Below, one piece after another: positions 58,956 to 64,000 of a stretch of 64,000 nt of DNA; the first letter of the stretch is position 1; each line of letters starts with the position of its first letter. The notes beneath the pieces are model-generated. The model was not told the DNA's origin. It saw only the letters and a program-made list of their open reading frames with translations, and did no database searches. The translations under genes and the position numbers were made by a program. This DNA is from Gammaproteobacteria bacterium (lineage in GTDB: Bacteria > Pseudomonadota > Gammaproteobacteria > UBA6429 > Thiohalophilaceae), in contig JAHECZ010000005.1 in assembly GCA_024641475.1 (NCBI GenBank), forward strand, positions 1 through 64,000, in the 5' to 3' direction.

Positions 58956-60839
58956 TTACATGTTTCCCTGTTCCAGAGCAATCGGTCGACCCGCGCGGAA
59001 TTTTACCCAGGTTAGCTGGCGACGAATATGTAAATTATTATCCAGGCTGAGGCTGCCGGTCTCGCCATCGAAGCGCTCGTAAGGATATTTACGCAAGGTA
59101 TTCAATGCACCGATGATATTAAAAGCATCAATGCCCAGCGCATAGACGCGTTGCAGTGTGTTCCCGGCCTCGGAAATATTTGGTTCAAGTTCCAGATGTA
59201 AATTTCGATGCAAGGTACTGCCGGATAAAACCCAGGGCATATCACCGAACATCACACCATCCATATCCCGATCACGTTCCTGATTGAGACTGCCAGTATA
59301 GATATGCGAGGTGGAATATACCGGCACTTCGGTAGCGTGGTAAAAATTTAATTGCGGCTGAATCTGTCTGCCCTGTACCGGGTAGGCTGCCAGGAAAATA
59401 TAATCGATATCTTCGCGACGTTGCGGTGTAAATTTAATTTCATGTCTGAGTGTGCTGGCAACCCGGCGTGAGCGTTTATAGCTTTCATCAATATTTAACA
59501 AAGCTTGAATGGAGTTTGAATAATCCATTTTTGCCGGGTCATAAGTTTGCACTTCAAGAATCCTGCCGCCCACAGCCAGCCAGCGTTCGCGGAAGGCCTG
59601 TAGCATGCGTTCTCCCCATGGACCAGCGGGGATTAACACGGCGGCATTGACATAACCATCGAGCCAGGTTCGATCAGCAACCTGACGGGCTTCTTCTTCG
59701 GGTGACAAACTGAATTGATACAAATTTGCCCGCAATGGGCGTTCTTCTTCCGGCAGGCTATTCAAGGACAGAGTCGTTACCGGCAATTCGTCCAATTGTA
59801 ACAGCTGCTGCATGGCTTCTTTTTGTAATGGGCCAACGATAAATTGTGCACCATCTTTTACAGCGGTTTGATACAGGTCCCGGAATTTATTGGTGTCATC
59901 GCCGGTGTCATAGATACGAATCTTTTGATTGGCATTGGGACGACGTGAGTAATATGCTGCCAGGAAACCATCGCGTGCAGCTTCACCCGCTTTGGCAAAT
60001 TTTCCGGTTAAGGGCAACATCAGAGCTATCCGATCTGGATAGGCGACGTCTTCCGGTTTACGTTGCATGAGCGCATTGAGCATGTCATCACTGATGGGAT
60101 GATTGGGGTATTTGCTGCGCCATTGTGTCAGCTGTTCCTTCAAACGTATCGGACTCAGCTGATAGATTTTGGCAATGGATACCAGCTCCATCCAGCCGCT
60201 GGTAATATCCGGTGGCGGCGCGGTCCGTAATTGTTGCAAGGCGCGTTCACTCATGCTGGTGAGCAATGCCCAGATGCGTTGTTGATTGGCCGCAACTAAC
60301 TCTTTAACACTCAGGTATTTTTCCCGTTGTATCAATTCACGCGCTGCATCCAATCGATTTCCCGTCAATGCATAGGCCTCGGCATGTAACGCATGATAGT
60401 CAGTCAGATATATTTCGGGAGTGCCGGAGCGCAGAGACATGGCAAGTAATTCCACTGCCTGCGCCGGATGACGTTCAGCCAGAGCCAGATGTGCCTTTGT
60501 TAAGCGCAGCAATTCCTGCCCGAGGTAGTCGGAATCGTTGACATGGAAGCTATAAAATAATTGCAATGCCTGCGGTAATTGCTCGCTGCGCGCCAAGGCA
60601 GCAACTGCGCGCAGGTGTAAATGGATTTTGTCACTGCCCTGACTTTTATCAGCGCGACTGAGAAACTGTTTGGCGGCATTAACGTAATCACCTGCTTGCA
60701 TCAATTGTTCGGGATCTTCGCTCGGAATGGCCTGGCTTACCGGCATACCGGGTATTTCCGGTTTTTGCGGGCGTTCCACCGTGGCACAACCGCCAAGCCA
60801 GGTAGCGATAGCAGTCAGAAGAATGATTTTGTGCTTCAT
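58956..60839 (-). CDS. lpoA: Penicillin-binding-protein activator LpoA
   Basis: An outer-membrane lipoprotein that spans the periplasm and activates PBP1A. From ATG 60839 it has 627 residues with lipobox LGGCA near residue 18. The N-terminal half (about 35-230) is helical, TPR-like. The C-terminal half (about 265-620) is a periplasmic-binding-protein-like fold with IALMLPLTGKFAKAGEAARDG and YFLAAYPVQGRQIQPQL-type segments. An upstream GTG at 60851 is the other possible start. Confidence 0.93.
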   Translation of the reverse strand: MKHKIILLTAIATWLGGCATVERPQKPEIPGMPVSQAIPSEDPEQLMQAGDYVNAAKQFLSRADKSQGSDKIHLHLRAVAALARSEQLPQALQLFYSFHVNDSDYLGQELLRLTKAHLALAERHPAQAVELLAMSLRSGTPEIYLTDYHALHAEAYALTGNRLDAARELIQREKYLSVKELVAANQQRIWALLTSMSERALQQLRTAPPPDITSGWMELVSIAKIYQLSPIRLKEQLTQWRSKYPNHPISDDMLNALMQRKPEDVAYPDRIALMLPLTGKFAKAGEAARDGFLAAYYSRRPNANQKIRIYDTGDDTNKFRDLYQTAVKDGAQFIVGPLQKEAMQQLLQLDELPVTTLSLNSLPEEERPLRANLYQFSLSPEEEARQVADRTWLDGYVNAAVLIPAGPWGERMLQAFRERWLAVGGRILEVQTYDPAKMDYSNSIQALLNIDESYKRSRRVASTLRHEIKFTPQRREDIDYIFLAAYPVQGRQIQPQLNFYHATEVPVYSTSHIYTGSLNQERDRDMDGVMFGDMPWVLSGSTLHRNLHLELEPNISEAGNTLQRVYALGIDAFNIIGALNTLRKYPYERFDGETGSLSLDNNLHIRRQLTWVKFRAGRPIALEQGNM

Positions 60840-60910
60840 ATGCGTTTTCACGATAGGTTAGTATCCATAGGGTAAGACGTATTTGAACGTCGTGACCAGG
60901 GAATTATAAC

Positions 60911-61768
60911 GTGTCTTTTCAGCCGGGTGTGTTGTACGTGGTGGCTACTCCCTTGGGAAATCTTGGGGATATGACCTACCGTGCTGTGGAAATGCTCAAA
61001 CAGGTAGATGTTATCCTGGCCGAGGATACCCGTCATAGCCGCAAACTACTCGATCACTATGGCATTCAAACCCAACTGCAGGCATTGCACGAACACAACG
61101 AATTACAGCAAACGGCAGCCATACTGGCAACATTACAGCAGGGTAAGCAGGTGGCCATTATCAGTGATGCGGGTACGCCATTGATCAGCGATCCGGGTTT
61201 TGTATTGGTGCGTGAAGCACAATCAGCGGGCATCCGTGTGGTACCGATACCTGGCGCCAGTGCAGTGATTGCGGCGTTATCGGTAGCCGGGTTACCCACC
61301 GATCGTTTTGTCTTTGAGGGATTTTTACCTGCAAAATCAGCAGCACGACAGACTTATTTGCAATCACTCCGGCATGAAACTCGCACCATGGTGTTTTATG
61401 AAGCACCGCATCGAATTCTGGATACACTGGAGGATCTGTGCCAGATATTTGAGCCGGAACGAACTGCGGTTATGGCACGAGAGTTAACCAAGACTTATGA
61501 AACCGTGTGCGCCAAACCGTTGCAAGAATTACGTAACTTTGTTGCGGCTGATACTAAACAACAGCTTGGGGAAGTGGTTTTACTGCTACATGGCGCGGCG
61601 ACAGTGACGCAAACGGCGCGAGCAGAGATAGAAATTGACACCCTGTTAACACAACTTCTGGAACACCTGTCGGTAAAGAATACCGCGCAGCTAGTCGCCG
61701 CACTAACCGGACAAAGTAAAAATGCCTTGTATGATAGGGCACTGCAATTGTCTCAACCCAAGTCCTAG
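60911..61768 (+). CDS. rsmI: 16S rRNA 2'-O-methyltransferase RsmI
   Basis: Methylates C1402 of 16S rRNA together with RsmH, which is also in this window. It is 285 residues. LYVVATPLGNLGDMTYRAVE, VILAEDTRHSRKLLDHYGI and ISDAGTPLISDPGF are conserved. The start is GTG 60911. Divergent from lpoA. Confidence 0.97.
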   Translation: MSFQPGVLYVVATPLGNLGDMTYRAVEMLKQVDVILAEDTRHSRKLLDHYGIQTQLQALHEHNELQQTAAILATLQQGKQVAIISDAGTPLISDPGFVLVREAQSAGIRVVPIPGASAVIAALSVAGLPTDRFVFEGFLPAKSAARQTYLQSLRHETRTMVFYEAPHRILDTLEDLCQIFEPERTAVMARELTKTYETVCAKPLQELRNFVAADTKQQLGEVVLLLHGAATVTQTARAEIEIDTLLTQLLEHLSVKNTAQLVAALTGQSKNALYDRALQLSQPKS

Positions 61769-61776
61769 CGTTTAGG

Positions 61777-61782
61777 TACAAT
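61777..61782 (+). promoter_or_regulatory. Candidate -10 box of rnpB
   Basis: TACAAT ends 7 bases before the 5' end of the RNase P RNA (61790), the expected distance. No matching -35 was found at 16-18 bases. Confidence 0.5.
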
Positions 61783-61789
61783 GGGCGCG

Positions 61790-62136
61790 GAAGTCGGCCA
61801 GGCAATCGCTGGGAGAGCAATCTCCTGGAGGAAAGTCCGGACTCCATAGGGCGGGATGCCAGGTAACGCCTGGGCGATGTGAGTCGACGGAAAGTGCCAC
61901 AGAAAATACACCGCCGATGGCCGCAAGGCACAGGTAAGGGTGAAATGGTGCGGTAAGAGCGCACCGCGTCGCTGGCAACAGTCGACGGCACGGAAAACCC
62001 CATCCGGAGCAAGGCCAAATAGGGAAGCATTGGTGCGGCCCGCACTGCTTCCGGGTAGGCTGCTTGAGCCAGACAGCGATGTCTGGCCCAGAGGAATGAT
62101 TGCCCACGACAGAATCCGGCTTATCGGCCGACTTCC
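61790..62136 (+). ncRNA. rnpB: RNase P RNA (type A)
   Basis: The catalytic RNA that trims tRNA 5' leaders, about 347 nt. The 5' end GAAGTCGGCCAGGCAATCGC pairs with the 3' GGCCGACTTC. The conserved core AGAGGAATGATTGCCCACGAC and GAGGAAAGTCCGGACTCCAT are present, and so is the classic ACAGAA region (GCCACAGAAAATACACCG). The gap from rsmI to mraZ otherwise holds no gene. The order rsmI-rnpB-mraZ is common. Confidence 0.97.
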
Positions 62137-62282
62137 TTCTACTATTTCACTTTAGCTGATCGTTCTAACTCCTTGTTTTTCAGCAGTTTCACACATCCAA
62201 AAATCCGACTTATCCACAGCCTTATGTGGCGCTAAGTTACTGACTTTATTACAAGAATTGTTGTTTTCGTGGGGGATTTGGC

Positions 62283-62312
62283 TTGACACAAAGCCCATAT
62301 ACTACCTATAGT
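62283..62312 (+). promoter_or_regulatory. Promoter of the mraZ (dcw) operon
   Basis: TTGACA at 62283-62288 and TATAGT at 62307-62312 have an 18-base spacer, giving a good sigma-70 promoter. Transcription would start near 62319, just before the MraZ box repeats. Confidence 0.75.
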
Positions 62313-62321
62313 GTTAGGAAG

Positions 62322-62346
62322 TGGGATAAAGTGGGTTTAAATGGCA
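62322..62346 (+). promoter_or_regulatory. MraZ operator: repeats of TGGGN spaced by five bases
   Basis: TGGGA (62322-62326), TGGGT (62332-62336) and TGGCA (62342-62346) are each separated by 5 bases, the pattern bound by the MraZ repressor in E. coli. The third box is diverged. They lie just after the predicted transcription start, as expected for autorepression. Confidence 0.75.
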
Positions 62347-62369
62347 GAAATGCCATCAAAGGGGTCAGC

Positions 62370-62825
62370 GTGTTTCGTGGAGTGAACGTCCTCAGTCTGG
62401 ATGCCAAGGGGCGCATGGCGATGCCAAGCAAGTATCGTGAGCGCTTGCAAACCATGGGCAATGGCCAGGTGGTGGTGACGCTCGATATGAGTGACCCCTG
62501 TTTATTGATCTATCCACTGACGGAATGGGAAGACATCGAACGCAAATTGGTGCGCCTGCCCAGCTTGAACAAACAGGCTGTTCGGCTCAAACGGTTGTTA
62601 TTGGGACATGCTTCCGAATGTGAACTCGATAGCCACGGACGAATCCTGCTACCGCCCACGCTACGTGACCTGGTCAAACTGGACAAACATGTCGTGTTAT
62701 TAGGCCAAGGCAACAAATTCGAAGTGTGGGAAGAACAAGCCTGGAATGAACGCCGCGATAAGTGGTTGGGTGAAACTGACCTGGATCAGGAGCTGACCGA
62801 TGGCCTGGAATCCCTTTCCTTGTAA
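62370..62825 (+). CDS. mraZ: Transcriptional regulator MraZ
   Basis: The autorepressor at the head of the division and cell-wall (dcw) cluster. I choose GTG 62370, which follows AAAGGGG by about 6 bases and begins with the family start FRGVNVLSLDAKGRMAMPSK. It gives 151 residues with two SpoVT/AbrB-like halves; the second contains CELDSHGRILLPPTLRD. The stop overlaps the rsmH start by one base. Confidence 0.96.
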   Translation: MFRGVNVLSLDAKGRMAMPSKYRERLQTMGNGQVVVTLDMSDPCLLIYPLTEWEDIERKLVRLPSLNKQAVRLKRLLLGHASECELDSHGRILLPPTLRDLVKLDKHVVLLGQGNKFEVWEEQAWNERRDKWLGETDLDQELTDGLESLSL

Positions 62826-63757
62826 TGACCACGCTTTCGCATCAGACAGTACTGTTGAACGAAGCGGTGACAGCTTTGTGTGTCCAGCCCGAAGGTTATT
62901 ACGTGGATGGGACATACGGACGCGGGGGGCATAGTCGCATGATCCTCAGTCAACTTGGGCCGCAAGGTAAATTGCTGGTTATCGATAAGGATCCCATGGC
63001 CATTGCCCAGGCCGAGGTGGATTTTGCCCAAGAGAATCGTACTTATATATATAGGGCCAGTTTTACCCAGATTGGCGAAATAGTGAACAAACTGGGTTGG
63101 GCAGGCAAGGTAAACGGTGTATTGCTGGATTTGGGGGTGTCATCTCCGCAACTGGACGATCCCGAGCGGGGATTCAGTTTTCGGCATAGCGGCCCGTTGG
63201 ATATGCGTATGGATACCAGTAGCGGTATGTCTGCAGCGGCCTGGTTGGCGCAAGCCAGTGAGACGGAAATCGCCGATGTGATTTTTCATTATGGTGAAGA
63301 ACGCTACTCACGGCGGATTGCCCGTGCCATTGTCGCCGCTCGCACCGAATTCAGTATTGCGACCACGCAACAACTGGCCGAGATTATTGCCGCTGCCGTA
63401 CCGACGCGGGAGCGCCACAAAGATCCTGCCACGCGTAGTTTTATGGCGATACGCATTTTTATTAATCGTGAACTGGAAGATCTGCAACAGTGTTTGGCGC
63501 AATTGCATGACATTCTCGCACCGCTCGGGCGAATCGTCATTATCAGTTTTCACTCGCTGGAAGACCGTATCGTAAAAAGATTCATGCGGGATATGAGTCG
63601 AGGTGAACAACTACCCCCGGACTTACCCATTGTTCATGTCGAACTGAAACATAAATGGCGATTGATCGGCAAAGCAATTAAACCCTCCGACGAGGAAACC
63701 AAGCGTAATGTACGTGCCCGCAGTGCGGTGTTGCGCGTCGCGGAGAAGCTCGCATGA
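62825..63757 (+). CDS. rsmH: 16S rRNA (cytosine-1402-N4) methyltransferase RsmH
   Basis: Modifies C1402 of 16S rRNA with RsmI. It is 310 residues. YYVDGTYGRGGHSRMILSQL is the SAM-binding start, and DLGVSSPQLDDPERGFSF and IISFHSLEDRIVKRFMRD are conserved. It is the second gene of the dcw cluster, and its stop overlaps ftsL by 4 bases. Confidence 0.98.
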   Translation: MTTLSHQTVLLNEAVTALCVQPEGYYVDGTYGRGGHSRMILSQLGPQGKLLVIDKDPMAIAQAEVDFAQENRTYIYRASFTQIGEIVNKLGWAGKVNGVLLDLGVSSPQLDDPERGFSFRHSGPLDMRMDTSSGMSAAAWLAQASETEIADVIFHYGEERYSRRIARAIVAARTEFSIATTQQLAEIIAAAVPTRERHKDPATRSFMAIRIFINRELEDLQQCLAQLHDILAPLGRIVIISFHSLEDRIVKRFMRDMSRGEQLPPDLPIVHVELKHKWRLIGKAIKPSDEETKRNVRARSAVLRVAEKLA

Positions 63758-64000
63758 TGTTGAAACTATTTAATGTCGTCCTGTTGATTCTGGTTGTCAT
63801 GTCAGCCTTTGGCGTTATTTATGCGAAACACGAGAATCGCAAACTCTACGTCCAGTTTCGTGAATCACAAAAACAACGTGATGCACTCGATGTGGACTGG
63901 GGACGTTTACAACTTGAACAAAGCACCTGGGCGACGCATAGCCGTATCGAAGAAGTGGCACGCAAGAAATTGGCCATGCGTAATGTGGAATTTGGTGCAG
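63754..64000 (+). CDS. ftsL: Cell division protein FtsL (3' end beyond the window)
   Basis: An ATG at 63754 overlaps the rsmH stop. About 82 residues are visible. An N-terminal helix (LFNVVLLILVVMSAFGVIYA) is followed by a coiled-coil-like periplasmic stretch (RESQKQRDALDVDWGRLQLE) and by THSRIEEVARKKLAMR. FtsL joins FtsB and FtsQ in the divisome. The position directly after rsmH fits. Confidence 0.93.
   Translation, partial: MMLKLFNVVLLILVVMSAFGVIYAKHENRKLYVQFRESQKQRDALDVDWGRLQLEQSTWATHSRIEEVARKKLAMRNVEFGA

Overview
The window is a 64-kb piece of a free-living, non-enteric gammaproteobacterium. Evidence for this is the block order ybeZ-ybeY-ybeX-lnt-leuS-lptE-holA, the rpoN-hpf-ptsN-hprK-rapZ-ptsO block with an HPr kinase, the petABC-sspAB cluster, and a dcw cluster preceded by rsmI and rnpB. 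I see no tRNA, rRNA other than rnpB RNA, phage or CRISPR array. I cannot name the genus from sequence alone.

Region 1-5.4 kb is accessory and scrambled. It holds an IS256-type insertion sequence with 30-bp ends, three copies of a 134-bp hairpin-rich repeat, two 3' remnants of an HlyD-type secretion gene, two copies (one broken) of an unknown secreted-protein gene in opposite orientation, a second unknown secreted-protein gene, a decayed copy of the miaB promoter and start, and a zeta-toxin-like kinase gene with a small partner. The kinase lacks its Walker A lysine.

Region 5.4-27.2 kb is a long + strand housekeeping run: miaB, phoH, ybeY, corC, lnt, leuS, lptE, holA, proA, nadD, rsfS, rlmH, maf, rng, yhdP, a nitrilase gene, tldD and pmbA. 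Many neighbours overlap by 1-8 bases, which suggests translational coupling.

Region 27.2-38.6 kb is a - strand run. Read in its own direction it is: a small Cys-rich protein, mlaA, a Ca/Na exchanger, a heavy-metal-binding domain protein, kdsD, kdsC, lptC, lptA, lptB, rpoN, hpf, ptsN, hprK, rapZ, ptsO and mgtE. It links LPS precursor synthesis and export, sigma-54 and the nitrogen PTS.

Region 38.7-46.8 kb is on the + strand: a DUF72 gene, mlaF-mlaE-mlaD-mlaB without mlaC, ibaG, murA, hisG, hisD and hisC. Between 46.8 and 53.6 kb lie a bacterial haemoglobin, a DegS/AlgW protease, a Nif3-like protein, the cytochrome bc1 operon petABC, and sspA-sspB. From 53.6 to 58 kb are a macrodomain protein, a small basic protein, an unknown lipoprotein, a DUF1501 protein and a GlcD-type flavoprotein. 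From 58 kb to the end are diaA/gmhA-like, yraN, lpoA, rsmI, rnpB, then mraZ, rsmH and the start of ftsL.

The core genes have a strong cell-envelope theme: lipoprotein maturation (Lnt), LPS transport (LptA, B, C, E and KdsC/D), phospholipid traffic (Mla, YhdP), and peptidoglycan synthesis and control (MurA, LpoA, MraZ, FtsL). The novelty lies mainly in the first 5.4 kb, and secondarily in the missing mlaC and several unrecognised small genes.
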